Shown piece after piece: positions 51,496-61,900 of a stretch of 64,000 nucleotides of DNA. The position numbers and the translations under genes are program-made. Source of the stretch: M3007 sp044350425 (GTDB lineage: Bacteria; Bacteroidota; Bacteroidia; Chitinophagales; Saprospiraceae); the NCBI GenBank assembly GCA_044350425.1, contig JBILHS010000007.1, positions 1 to 64,000 of the forward strand, given 5' to 3'. The notes under the pieces are model-generated. The model worked only from the letters and a program-made list of their open reading frames with translations. It had not been told where the DNA came from and ran no database searches. Numbering within the stretch: position 1 is the first letter of the stretch; each line of letters starts with the position of its first letter.

Positions 51496-52674
51496 TTACA
51501 ATTCCCCCATTGCCCGTTCCAGGTCCTCCCATAGCCATTGCGGATCTTCCAGGCCAATATAGAACCGCACAAACTGCCAGGGCATCGGTGGTGCAACCCG
51601 TCCGGGGATGTTATAAAATCCGATGGTTGGAATCATCAGGCTCTCGTGTCCACCCCAACTCACGGCCATCAGGAAACGTTCGAGCCGGTGAATGAAAGCT
51701 TCCATTTTATCCATGGAGTCGGTTTTGAACTGCACGGAGAAAAGTCCGCCACAACCCCGCATCTGTCGTTTGGCCAGTTCAAGCTGTGGAAACGATGGAT
51801 GAAATGGATACCAGATCCGTTCCACTTTTGCGTGCCCATCCAGTTTTTCAATAAGCCAACGGGCGCTTTCGTCACTGCGTTGGAGACGCAGCGGCAGGGT
51901 ACGTAGGCCGCGGATTACCAAAGCGGCATCGTGTGGACTCAAAATGCCCCCGAGCGTCATGAGTTCCGATTCAAAGATCTTTTTCACCATCGGCTTGCTG
52001 CCGCAAAGGACGCCGACCACCACATCCGAGTGGCCGTTGAGGTACTTGGTGCCAGAGTGCAGCACAATGTCAATGCCAAAAGCCGCGGGATTCTGGTAAA
52101 TGGGTGAACTGTAAGAATTGTCGATCATCGTCACAATGCCCCGCGCCCTGGCGAGCGCCGCACAGGCAGCCAGGTCCTGACACTCATAGGTCATCGTGTT
52201 TGGACTTTCAAGGTATAGTACCGTGGTGTTTGGGCGCAGCGCAGCTTCGATGTGCTGAATATCCGTGCCGTCCACAAAAGTGTGTTCTATCCCAAAACGA
52301 GACAGGAATTTGCGAAGCAAAGCAGATGTCCACGAATAGGGGCCTTGCTGGCAAACGATATGGTCGCCGGCATTGACGTTGCCAATCACCGCCGCTGCGA
52401 TGGCACCAGCCCCACTGCTAAACACAAGCGCATCTTCGGTCCCCTCCAAAGCGGCGAGTTTTTTACGCAGGATCTCTACGGTTGGGTTGTTGCCACGGGA
52501 GTACACGTGATTTTCCAATTCGTCCGAAAAGGCCTCCCGAAATGCCATCAGATCCGGGAACGCAAAGTTGCTGGACTGGATGACGGGGGGAGAAATGGCC
52601 TGGAAATAGTTTTCACGGTCTTCGCCCAAGTGGGTCAGGATATCGGAGAGATGGGGCGGGTTGCTATGGTTCAT
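51496..52674 (-). CDS. Cys/Met-metabolism PLP enzyme (cystathionine gamma-synthase/beta-lyase family)
   Basis: 392 residues, PLP-dependent. YSRGNNPTVEILRKKLAALE fits the N-terminal substrate region, VFSSGAGAIAAAVIG the phosphate-binding region, TMIDNSYSSPIYQNPAAFGI the PLP Asp, and LHSGTKYLNGHSDVVVGVLC the PLP Lys (TKYxxGHSD). The family covers cystathionine gamma-synthase, beta- and gamma-lyase, and methionine gamma-lyase; which reaction applies cannot be settled by eye. It overlaps no other gene; the acyltransferase lies upstream, 126 bases away. Confidence 0.9.
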   Translation of the reverse strand: MNHSNPPHLSDILTHLGEDRENYFQAISPPVIQSSNFAFPDLMAFREAFSDELENHVYSRGNNPTVEILRKKLAALEGTEDALVFSSGAGAIAAAVIGNVNAGDHIVCQQGPYSWTSALLRKFLSRFGIEHTFVDGTDIQHIEAALRPNTTVLYLESPNTMTYECQDLAACAALARARGIVTMIDNSYSSPIYQNPAAFGIDIVLHSGTKYLNGHSDVVVGVLCGSKPMVKKIFESELMTLGGILSPHDAALVIRGLRTLPLRLQRSDESARWLIEKLDGHAKVERIWYPFHPSFPQLELAKRQMRGCGGLFSVQFKTDSMDKMEAFIHRLERFLMAVSWGGHESLMIPTIGFYNIPGRVAPPMPWQFVRFYIGLEDPQWLWEDLERAMGEL

Positions 52675-52800
52675 TTGTAAAATTTTTTCGACAAAAAAAG
52701 AGAAAAAGAGCCACGAACGCCACCCTGCTTTAAAAATTTAGTATAAATTTTTGAAGTAGACACGCAATTTTCATGGCTAAAAACGAATTCTCGATAAAAA

Positions 52801-53937
52801 TCAGTCTGTAGCCGCCAGTTGATTCAACAGCGGATTCGCATACATTTTCAATAAATACGCACGGCCCATCCCCTCCTCATCCAGTGTAAGCAATTTGAAC
52901 CGCTGTTCAAAATAGGCCAGGCATTTTTCATGGTCTTCGTCGGAATAATAATTGCGGAACGAAGCGGTTTGGGTGAGCAGATCCTGCGCTATATAATTGA
53001 TCGGGCGGAGTTTGAAATGCTGGTGAATACGCTGATCGATCATTTCAGCCAGTAGCTCCAGTTGCTTTTTTGCACTTGGGATGGCGTCAAATGCATCCAG
53101 TTCTGCATCTAAAGGAGTAGAAAAATGAAAATTAACAGCGCCTTTGTAGCCTTTCAAACCCAGCAGCATGTGCTGTACATCCTCTTCGAACGTTTTTTTA
53201 AAGTCCGGGTTGGCGCGTTTGTTCAAAAATTCCTGGGTTTTGAGCAGGTCGCAGGGGTCATGTTCGTAAGAAATGGCGACCGGCACCACCTTCAGTTCCC
53301 GGAAATAGGTTTTTAGATCAGTTTTCGTGCTAAGACTGAGCATTTTAACCAGTCCAACCTGTGTCCGGTCATCGCCGTCTTTGGCACGGCCTTCCCGTTG
53401 TGCGATCCAAACGGAGTCAGTTTTTCCCGTGATCTGCTGCCAGATATACTGAGATAAAAGGAGGGAGTATCGGTAAAGCTCCATGGGCGACCCCGTCCTT
53501 TTTACCACAAAACTTTTATTAATGTGAAAGATCAGTTCCGAGATGCGGTTCCGCATCAGGTTGTCGCCGATGGCGATCTGGCTGGTTCGGAATCCATGCT
53601 CAAACAGCACGATGTTGAGGAAGGCGGAGTCCAGAATGATATCCCGGTGATTGGAGATAAACAGATACTGCTCCGAAGGATCCAGATGTTCCAACCCACC
53701 CGTGGTCAATGTTGAAATACTATCTTTCTCAATGGCTTTGAAGAGCGGATAGGCAATTTTTTCCTGAAAATCGCCCACAGAGTTTATCCCGTCTTTTGCA
53801 TCCAGGATCAGTTCGTTGAGTGCAGGAGGTAAAAAAGCCTTCATCCCCTGAAGCAAACTTTGAAAACCAAATAATTCCTGAATAGCTGCCTTGACTTCTG
53901 CGTCACTGTAAATGGTAGGCCCCGCTTCGTTTTGCAT
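52801..53937 (-). CDS. Glycerophosphate-type acyltransferase (PlsC-like)
   Basis: 378 residues, likely transfers acyl groups to a glycerophosphate in phospholipid synthesis. LFISNHRDIILDSAFLN is the catalytic block; the spacing from His to Asp is HX5D rather than the usual HX4D, unless an intermediate Asp (HRD) serves. WIAQREGRAKDGDDRT is the glycerophosphate-binding motif. It lacks transmembrane segments. ATG 53937 follows a promoter-like box TACTTTCGC (53957-53965 on the minus strand, one mismatch). An inverted repeat lies upstream at 53991-54096. Confidence 0.82.
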   Translation of the reverse strand: MQNEAGPTIYSDAEVKAAIQELFGFQSLLQGMKAFLPPALNELILDAKDGINSVGDFQEKIAYPLFKAIEKDSISTLTTGGLEHLDPSEQYLFISNHRDIILDSAFLNIVLFEHGFRTSQIAIGDNLMRNRISELIFHINKSFVVKRTGSPMELYRYSLLLSQYIWQQITGKTDSVWIAQREGRAKDGDDRTQVGLVKMLSLSTKTDLKTYFRELKVVPVAISYEHDPCDLLKTQEFLNKRANPDFKKTFEEDVQHMLLGLKGYKGAVNFHFSTPLDAELDAFDAIPSAKKQLELLAEMIDQRIHQHFKLRPINYIAQDLLTQTASFRNYYSDEDHEKCLAYFEQRFKLLTLDEEGMGRAYLLKMYANPLLNQLAATD

Positions 53938-53990
53938 GATGGATCAGATTTAGGATGCGAAAGTACGGAAAGGGTGATTGGTTAAGCGGG

Positions 53991-54096
53991 GAATTGGTGA
54001 TTTGGGGATTTGTTGTGCCAGCGCCTGATATTCAAATCGCCGTCAGGAAAGTCAGATGCCAGGCTCCGGCACAACAAATCCCCAAATCCCCAATTC
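53991..54096. repeat. Inverted repeat, 29-bp arms, GATTTGGGGATTTG type
   Basis: GAATTGGTGATTTGGGG plus ATTTGTTGTGCC at 53991-54019 matches the reverse complement of 54068-54096 with one mismatch; the loop is 48 bases. The outer GTGATTGG/CCAATCCCC wording extends the match loosely. It lies upstream of the acyltransferase and at the stop of the helical-repeat gene. Its wording matches the smaller repeat at 15526-15573. Confidence 0.8.
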
Positions 54097-54116
54097 AACA
54101 GATCACCAATCCCCGA

Positions 54117-55508
54117 TCATCCCCCCAGCAAGCCAAGGAAAAACGCTTTTTCCGAAAGTATGGCCTCGTTTTGAATGGCTTTTCGCAGTGCATTCGTAGC
54201 AACGCTGTCTTTCGGAATACGGTTCAGTATTTTTTCAGCATATCGAATGATATTCAGGTAGTTTGTGCGGTGATAACCCAATACCCGCTTGCGTTGAATA
54301 TAGTTGCGCATGGCATCGAGGTGGGATTGGAGGGTGTTTAATTCGCCCAGTTCAAAGTAGGTCTTGAGCAACAGCGTTTTAGCGGCCAGGTTATGGAGCG
54401 GATCTCGGTAATTGGCTTGCTGAAGCAACTCCAGTACGTGCCCGTGATTCTTTTCTGCATAAGCAAGACGGGCAAGGTTGAAGCTGAAAACACTTTCCCG
54501 GTAACGGCGCTCGAGCCGGTTTTTATATGCATTGATAAAGAAACGCACCCAATCCAGTTCGCCGACATGCAGGCCAATGGCTACGATGTTGTGGTAGGTA
54601 AAGCGCGAAAGCATGCCGTCCTCCAGAAGCTGATCTCTGGCAAGGCCCTCTTTGTAAAGATCCAGGGCTTCACTGTAATAGTCTGCGTCTCCGGCGTTTA
54701 AACGGCGTACGCAATAGTTGATGGCCAAAATGAAAAGTCCATGAAGTTCTTCTGAAGTAAACCGCTCGCCGTTATGGAGTAAAATCGATTTAAACTGGTG
54801 AAAATGGCCTTCATCCGTCGGGTTTCGAAGCATCCGATAACAATGCAGATAGACCGCAATGGCGGGCAGGCTTGCGAATTCCCCCTGTTCAGCGCTTTCA
54901 ACGAATGTTTCCTCCCAGCCTTCTTCTGTATCAGATTTGTAAACCGTCTGATGGGCTGCCAGCAGGCAAACGATCTGAAGTTTTTTGGCTAAAAATGCAG
55001 CATCTACAGATTTACTGGCGCTGCGGAGCAATGATATATCAGTGGGATTTTGTGGGTATGCCACCTGGTGGGCTTCCCAGTCCAATAGATATTGTAGTTC
55101 GTGATAAGCGGCATTCCGGAGGCTTTGTGTCTCTATGGCTTTGCCCAGGTTTTTGCGTACCCGATCAAATGCAGTGGGCATTTTTCGTTTTCGATAAGCC
55201 GTGGCGAGTTGAAGTTGGGCGCCAAGTTTGTCGGAAATCTGTTCCTTAACGGCTAAATATTGCTCCAGAAGGCTATGTAAATAACTCATAAGCAAACGGA
55301 ATTTTTGCTCATCAAAGGTGCTTTTTTTGCCAAAAACCGCGACCCAGGCACTTTCTTTGGTAAATTCGCCCCCTGAAACCACATGCTCAAAGAGTAATAT
55401 CACATCCTGCCGCTGATTAAAAAACGGCGAGGCAAGAAACTTTCGGACTTCCCGGATCTCGATGGGGGAGAAGGAACGGGCGAGTTGAAATAAGGTGCTT
55501 TTTTCCAT
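54117..55508 (-). CDS. Helical-repeat protein of unknown function
   Basis: 463 residues from ATG 55508 (MEKSTLFQLARSFSPIEIRE); the 20-residue extension to 55568 lacks coding sense. The whole protein is predicted helical with TPR-like or tandem-helix spacing (LFQLARSFSPIEIREVRKFL, YHELQYLLDWEAHQVAYPQN, LHCYRMLRNPTDEGHFHQFK, LLQQANYRDPLHNLAAKTLL). No signal peptide, so it is cytoplasmic. No enzyme motif or named family is recognised. It stands alone, with a 487-base gap upstream. Confidence 0.7.
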   Translation of the reverse strand: MEKSTLFQLARSFSPIEIREVRKFLASPFFNQRQDVILLFEHVVSGGEFTKESAWVAVFGKKSTFDEQKFRLLMSYLHSLLEQYLAVKEQISDKLGAQLQLATAYRKRKMPTAFDRVRKNLGKAIETQSLRNAAYHELQYLLDWEAHQVAYPQNPTDISLLRSASKSVDAAFLAKKLQIVCLLAAHQTVYKSDTEEGWEETFVESAEQGEFASLPAIAVYLHCYRMLRNPTDEGHFHQFKSILLHNGERFTSEELHGLFILAINYCVRRLNAGDADYYSEALDLYKEGLARDQLLEDGMLSRFTYHNIVAIGLHVGELDWVRFFINAYKNRLERRYRESVFSFNLARLAYAEKNHGHVLELLQQANYRDPLHNLAAKTLLLKTYFELGELNTLQSHLDAMRNYIQRKRVLGYHRTNYLNIIRYAEKILNRIPKDSVATNALRKAIQNEAILSEKAFFLGLLGG

Positions 55509-55995
55509 TTGGATGGAGGGTGTCAAAAGAGGCTGTCTCACAAGTCTTTTACCCAAGCTTGATGTCAAATTATATTCCTTTTGAGTCGATAAATCTTCCA
55601 GGTTTTTAAAACCTGGAAGATTTGTGCCTGAAAAAACGAAATAATCTATGGTCGCTTCGGATTGAGATTAACCTATGGCGCAGCCTCTTTCAAACAATTG
55701 AAGTCTGAAGAAATTCAAAGGACAAACTTCGTTTATTTTTCTGACCCAAAATTGAAAAAAATTATCCTTTCATTCAATTATTTTGCTCTTAATAATATGA
55801 TTATCAATCATTAGAATAAAAAAGTGTAAAAAAAGTATTCTACAAAATGATTTTTTTGATGTTGGTGGGCCAGATGGCCCGCCGCACTTTTGTATCGTCA
55901 AAGAAATCTGTTGGCCTTTTTGACAGAGGGCGCCCTCTCCCCCGCTTGGCCAAATCAATTAACGACTACTATTTTTTCAAAAAAAATCTAATCCT
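55509..55995. other. Gene-free stretch, AT-rich, with a small palindrome
   Basis: No credible gene in 487 bases. A 33-bp palindrome lies at 55591-55623. From 55735 the sequence is AT-rich with poly-A/T runs, as expected for a promoter region of the 55996 gene, though no clean TAnnTTTG box is visible near its ATG. A minus frame at 55770-55958 has no coding character. Confidence 0.5.
55591..55623. repeat. 33-bp palindrome, distantly family A-like
   Basis: AAATCTTCCAGGTTTT, one T, then AAAACCTGGAAGATTT. The AGGTTTT/AAAACCT centre resembles the family A core (AGGTTTTCGAAAACCT at 7542) but the outer sequence differs. It may be an older or related element. Confidence 0.8.
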
Positions 55996-58791
55996 ATGAC
56001 ACATTTTTTCTCACCTGGTTTGTGGCGCACAGCACTCGCATTGTCGATCGTGCTGTTTATGACACCAAGGTTGTTTTCCCAATGCAACCCGGATATAACT
56101 CCACCGGTTGCGGCTTGCGATGAGTTTACAAACGTTGCCTTAGGCGCGGATGGTACTGCTACCATTTTCGCAGCGACCTTTGACGATGGCTCCGTTGACG
56201 ATTGTTGTCTGGGCTCATTTCTGGTTCGCAAACAGGCAGATGGCCCTTGCGATTCGGATGTTTTGCCCGATAATTTTGAGGCTTCTGTTACATTTTGCTG
56301 TGCTGAAGTTGGGGTTCCTTTCGTGGTAGAGCTTCAGGTCAATGACTGTTCAGGTAATAACACACTTTGCCTGACCACGGTAACCGTGGTCGACAAAATC
56401 GCCCCGGCACTACAGGCTCCGGCCAATGTGACGGTCTCTTGCGAAGCTTTTGACCCAACACTCCTGGCTTATGGCACAGCTGTTGTGACTGACAATTGCT
56501 GTTTTGACAACACGGTAGTGACGGTAAATTACACCCTGTTCGATACCCTTTGCAGCAAAGGGACCATTACCCGGGTTTTCCAGGCATTTGACTGTAGCGG
56601 CAACTCCAGCACCCTGGGTGTGCCGTCTGCTATACAAACGATTTTGGTCAATTATGAACAGGACTACTATGTTCATTTCCCTCCGGATGTGTTGACAACC
56701 GTTGCTACGCCATGGAATGAATACGGGGAGCCGGTGTTCTTTAAGGAAGATTGTGAATTGAATGGGATTTCGTATACGGATCAGGTCTTTCCCAATGAAC
56801 CGGATTGTGATCTAAAAATCCAACGCACCTGGACGATCATCAACTGGTGTACCTACGATCCGAATTTTCCGCTTATTCAAATACCTAACCCCGATCCAAA
56901 TGCACTCAATAATCACCCGGACAACCTCCCGGGACCTATTGTATCTGAAGCAGGCGCGGCCCCGCCTTGGGTTTCCACGAATGTAAAAATAAACCCAACC
57001 GACCCGAGTCTTACCGACTACTCAACTTTCTGGAATGCCAATGCGAATGGTTATCGGTATAACCAGATCATCAAGATCACGGACTCATTTTTTGTGGCCG
57101 TAAAGGGAAAGGTATTCTCTGATGAATCTGCCGACTGTTTCTACGAACCAGGGGAGGAACTCCTGGGAAATTGGACCGTGAAGGTAAAAGGCGGCGTGTC
57201 CAATGATGTTTTTGAAGTGCCAACAGATGCCAATGGTGAATATTTTGTCATGCTGGATGGGGTAGATACCGTTGTTACAGTTACCCTGGTCTCTTCCTCC
57301 AACTTTGGCCAAAACTGCCAGAGCGAATATACGGTAAATTTACTGGAAGGCGAAACAGTCATTCAAGATGTCCCGGTCCATCTGGAGCAACGATGCGATT
57401 TACTTTCAGTGGGTATAGCCACGCCTTTCCTGCGTCGTTGTTTCCCCAATTATTACAAAGTGCAGGCCTGTAACCTGAGCAGCGCGGTCGTTCCCAACGC
57501 ATCTGTTGAAGTCTCTCTCGACGACTTTTTCTCTTACACGGGTAGCTCTATTCCCGGCACCCTGGTGAGCGGCAATACTTACGCTTTCCAGCTGGGCGAC
57601 CTGGCCGCGGGCGAATGCCGGACCTTTAATGTGAACTTCACGGTCTCTTGTAATGCCACCCTTGGAGCGACCCACTGTACAGAGGCGCATATTTATCCTT
57701 ACGATGATTGCCGCGGTAGCAGCTCCAACTGGAGCGGTGCAGATGTAGCGGTGAGCGCCACTTGCGATGGCGACTCTGTACGCTTTGCGATCAACAATGT
57801 GGGCGATGGCGCCATGACGCAACTTATGGAATTTGTGGTGGTGGAAGATGTCGTGATGCGTCAGGAAGGCTCCTTCCAGTTGGGCGTCGGTCAAACACTG
57901 AATTTCAGCCAACCTGCCAATGGCAGCACCTGGCGCCTGGAAGCACAGGAAGAACCCTTGCACCCATGGGGTGGTCCGCAGGCGGTTGCGCTGGAAGGTT
58001 GTGGCGGGTTGAATACTCCTGGTCTGGTCAACATCTTCCCACTAAGCGACCCGGATCCGTTCGAGGCGACCGCTTGTCTGGAAAATATCGGGGCTTTTGA
58101 TCCAAACGACAAACAGGGTCTCCCAAAAGGCTACGGTAGTCAACACTTTATTAAAGCCAATACGGACATTGAATACCTCATCCGTTTCCAGAATACCGGG
58201 AGCGATACGGCCTTTACGGTGGTCATCCGGGATGAACTGACGGCTAACCTGGACCCCAACTCCGTGCGCGTAGAAGTGGCCAGCCATCCGATGGAATTTG
58301 CACTCCTTGAGGGCAATGTATTGCGCTTCACTTTTGAAAATATTCTGCTGCCTGATTCCAACGTCAACTGGGATGCCTCCAATGGTTTTGTAAAATTCCG
58401 GGTGTCTCAAAAGCCGGATCTGGCAGACGGAACCATCCTTGAAAACAGCGCTGCTATTTATTTCGATTTCAATGATCCGGTCATCACCAATACGACCCTT
58501 CATACCGTTGGAAAAGATTTCGTTTCAGTGAGTACAGATGACCTGACCAATGATGGGCTGCTTCGCGCCTATCCCAATCCCGCTTCCGACGCGGTCTTTT
58601 TTGACCTGATAGATTTGACGAATGCCGGAAGGTTTGAGCTGACCAATAGTCTTGGACAACTAATTACAGCAGAAAGTTTCACTGGAAATCAGTTTCGTTT
58701 TGAACGGAAAGGCCTGCCTGCGGGCATCTATCTGTTTCAGATCACAAGCAATAACACAAAAATTGCCAGCGGGAAAATTGTCCTGAAATAG
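55996..58791 (+). CDS. Secreted HYR/DUF11-like T9SS protein
   Basis: 931 residues. Signal peptide about 1-29 (LALSIVLFMTPRLFSQ). The first third is built of HYR-like Cys-rich beta-sandwiches (ITPPVAACDEFTNVALGADG, FCCAEVGVPFVVELQVNDCS, PALQAPANVTVSCEAFD). A SpaA-like segment with TDANGEYFVMLDGVDTV follows, then DUF11/DUF7619-like domains in the last third (IEYLIRFQNTGSDTAFTVVI, DELTANLDPNSVRVEVASHP, NSAAIYFDFNDPVITNTTLH). It ends in a type A sorting tail (LRAYPNPASD to SGKIVLK). Adhesin or structural surface role is likely; no enzymatic motif. Confidence 0.88.
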   Translation: MTHFFSPGLWRTALALSIVLFMTPRLFSQCNPDITPPVAACDEFTNVALGADGTATIFAATFDDGSVDDCCLGSFLVRKQADGPCDSDVLPDNFEASVTFCCAEVGVPFVVELQVNDCSGNNTLCLTTVTVVDKIAPALQAPANVTVSCEAFDPTLLAYGTAVVTDNCCFDNTVVTVNYTLFDTLCSKGTITRVFQAFDCSGNSSTLGVPSAIQTILVNYEQDYYVHFPPDVLTTVATPWNEYGEPVFFKEDCELNGISYTDQVFPNEPDCDLKIQRTWTIINWCTYDPNFPLIQIPNPDPNALNNHPDNLPGPIVSEAGAAPPWVSTNVKINPTDPSLTDYSTFWNANANGYRYNQIIKITDSFFVAVKGKVFSDESADCFYEPGEELLGNWTVKVKGGVSNDVFEVPTDANGEYFVMLDGVDTVVTVTLVSSSNFGQNCQSEYTVNLLEGETVIQDVPVHLEQRCDLLSVGIATPFLRRCFPNYYKVQACNLSSAVVPNASVEVSLDDFFSYTGSSIPGTLVSGNTYAFQLGDLAAGECRTFNVNFTVSCNATLGATHCTEAHIYPYDDCRGSSSNWSGADVAVSATCDGDSVRFAINNVGDGAMTQLMEFVVVEDVVMRQEGSFQLGVGQTLNFSQPANGSTWRLEAQEEPLHPWGGPQAVALEGCGGLNTPGLVNIFPLSDPDPFEATACLENIGAFDPNDKQGLPKGYGSQHFIKANTDIEYLIRFQNTGSDTAFTVVIRDELTANLDPNSVRVEVASHPMEFALLEGNVLRFTFENILLPDSNVNWDASNGFVKFRVSQKPDLADGTILENSAAIYFDFNDPVITNTTLHTVGKDFVSVSTDDLTNDGLLRAYPNPASDAVFFDLIDLTNAGRFELTNSLGQLITAESFTGNQFRFERKGLPAGIYLFQITSNNTKIASGKIVLK

Positions 58792-58832
58792 GCCAGTAAA
58801 CCGGTAAGCAAGTTCTTTCCAGCTACTTACGA

Positions 58833-58878
58833 AGCCGCCCTGTCCCGAAATGTCGGAGGCAGGGCGGTTCATTTTTTA
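58833..58878 (+). terminator. Terminator after the HYR/DUF11-like gene
   Basis: GCCGCCCTG at 58834-58842 pairs with CAGGGCGGT at 58860-58868 (ends G-T), with a smaller inner stem, followed by TTCATTTTTT. It lies about 40 bases past the stop and before the convergent PKD gene. Confidence 0.7.
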
Positions 58879-58920
58879 CTAATGTAGAAACGGTATGATA
58901 CCGCGAAAAAAATCAAAAAC

Positions 58921-61900
58921 TTATTCGATCACCACCCGCTTCGTGTAGCGTTTCCCGTCTACCACAGCTTCCAGTAAATAAATCCCACTCCCTGTTTCAC
59001 CCAGATTTACCGGGATAAATTCATGCCTGGCAGGATCATCCACTTCCCAGGCTGCGATCACCCGGCTGTTGATATCAAATACCCGAAACTGAACTGGGGA
59101 GACCCATTCCGGGTTTAGCCTTATACTGAATTGACCGCTGCTGGTCGGATTCGGATATACCGACAGGGAATTTCCGGGACCTACAAAAACGACATCTTTA
59201 CAACTTTCGGTGGAACACTGCGCCCCATTGGCCTCTGTCCGGAAAACATATATGCACACGGAATAAGAACCTGGTCCGGGGAAAGTGTGATGGAGCTCTT
59301 CGTTTCCGGTGGTTTGCTCTATTACATTCGAATCGGTAAAGTACCAATAGACCTTGTCTGTGCTGCAAACTGTGTTACGCGGTTGAAAAATAGCCATATA
59401 AGTGGCAGCCTGGAAATCCGCATACAGGATCCCTTGTAAATAGATGTCATTCATGGAATGATCGCAGAAACAATTCGCCGCCATGACACAATCCGGTAAA
59501 ACAATACAATCATAGAAATTGCAGCATTGGGAATGACTGGCATCGTCGTTCAGGGCATGTAAAGACACGGTAAAGCAGACCGTGTCGCCCGACATTGCAG
59601 GAAGCCCCAAAGGCAGACTGAAAGCCTGTGTTCCGCCGGGAGCTAAGCCGCCGCCGAATACAATGGTCTGATTGTAAGCGCCTAATCCTGCTGGTGAAGT
59701 GCAAACAATATGGGCTTCACCCACGGTGTAATTCGAGGTGTTATGAATAATTCCCGAATAGGTCCAGCCACTCGAACCGTCAACATTACACTCGATAACT
59801 TCTGCTGAAATGTAGCCGCATGGCGGCTCGCAGCTCAGCTCGAGGGTGTCTCTGCAAACCACTTCGCCATCCTTCATCCACTTAATTTCCACAAACTGGG
59901 GTGGCGCCTGATCCGATTGAATACAGATGGTCGGCAGCGTGACGACGCCCAATGGAATACTGGTACCCAGCGGCGGTGCCACCGTCAGTTCAATGAGGGT
60001 AGGTGTCAAACTGTTTGTAAACCAACCGGAACCAAATGGATTATTCATGGTCATGGTTACCCCGGCACTCAGCATGCAAATGTTTATGCCATCAAAATAC
60101 CCGGTGGCATAATTGTTAAACAAGGAGATGTCATAACAACAGCCTTCATCCCCCGCCGGAGTAACATCCTCAACCAACTCGACCCCAATATCGTTGCAAG
60201 GCTGACAATCAGGAATTTCGATACAGTACAAGGTATCCAGGGAACAACACTTAGAGGTGTCGATCGGATCGGGTTCTTCATCGTGGGCAGTCAGATTAAA
60301 ACAAAACAGCTCCCCTGCGATATTGGGTCCCGACAAAATTACCGTGTACGTTTGACATTCACCCGGATCGATCGGGTCACCCGAAGCATCAATAAACGGA
60401 GGGCTGACCACGATTCCGAACGGGCTGGTAGGATTGATCGCAATATATTGAATACTATATGCTGCATCGATCGGATTACATACCGTAATGCTGTAATACA
60501 CTGCAGTATCATGACAATAAATAGAATCCGAAGCCAAATACAGGCAATCCGGTTCGACCGGGCAATCGAACTCCAGGGTATCTGAACACGCGATATTGAA
60601 CTCAAAATCATACCAGTCAAAAACGATCTGTTGGGGTAGATTTTGAACGTTGGTCAGACAAAAGATAAGGAAACTGTCTAAGGCGCCTTCCGGAAGCGGG
60701 GTATTGGGAAGACTGTTCACCAGGCCAATGGAATGGTCGCTGATCGAATAAACACTCAATGAAGGGTCCAGGCCACTCAGGTCAAAATTAAAGTCCGTAT
60801 CGTCGCTGTGGATCACCAGTCCAAAGAGACTGTCAAATGGGTTGGTGTAGGAAATGATCCAACAGCAGGCCTCTCCTTCCAGGGGGACGGCCTCCACCAT
60901 CAGTCCTTCGCAACCGCAATTTATTAACTGCAGCATCAGGGATTCGGAAGTATCCGAGCAGCCAAAACTGGTGGTACAAGTAAGCGTGTAGGTGCCGCTT
61001 TGGGTTACTATCAGGCATTGCTGCGTCTCTCCGGTAATCGGGACACCGTCCTTATTCCATTGGTACGAGGCCATTCCAGGCGGACCACAAATAGTGTCCG
61101 GATTGCAGGCTTCGTAACAACCTACGGGCACCAGACAAAGGTCTGGCAATGGGTGAATCACGGCGCTGGCTGTTCCCTGACAACCGCTGGTGGTATCCGT
61201 CCCGACCGCAATATAGGTCCCGGCTTGGAGCACAATGATGGAAGTGCCCGTGGCGCCGTTGCTCCAGGCGTACACGACGTTGGCTTGGACGGGGGTAATG
61301 GTGAGGGTGATGGGACTGCCTTCACAATCGTCCGGACTGATGGTAATGGTAAATACGGGAGAAACCTCCACGGTTACGACAAACAGCGCTGAAGTGTCTG
61401 AGCACAAATTAGCATCGGTAACGATGACCGAATATCCGGCAAGCAGGTTATTGTTACAAACGACCAGGGTCTGAGCTGTTGCGCCGCCTATTGGGTTGTT
61501 GGCAGCATCCAGCCATTGATAGGTATATCCGGTGCCCAAAGGTGCGCTCAAAGTGGTACAACCGACATCGCAGATCACCGGATTCCCGGTAATGTAAGCA
61601 AGCGGTGGAGGCAATACGACAATCGTTACGGGTTCAAGTACTAAGGAACAGCCATTGGCATCCGTAAGCGTCACCTTATAAGTACCTGCGGTGGTGGTGG
61701 TAATCACCTGTGTGGTAGCTAAGGTAGACCACAAGTAATTAAAGCCCGCTGGAGCAGTCAGCGTTACCGTTGTTCCGGCACAAACCGTTAGTCCAGGAGC
61801 AACCGTAATGATTCCTGGCGGTACCGCCGGGTTGATCATAAGTGCTAAAGTGGCAGTATTGGTACAACCCATTGCGTCGGTTACCGTAATACTTACGTTG

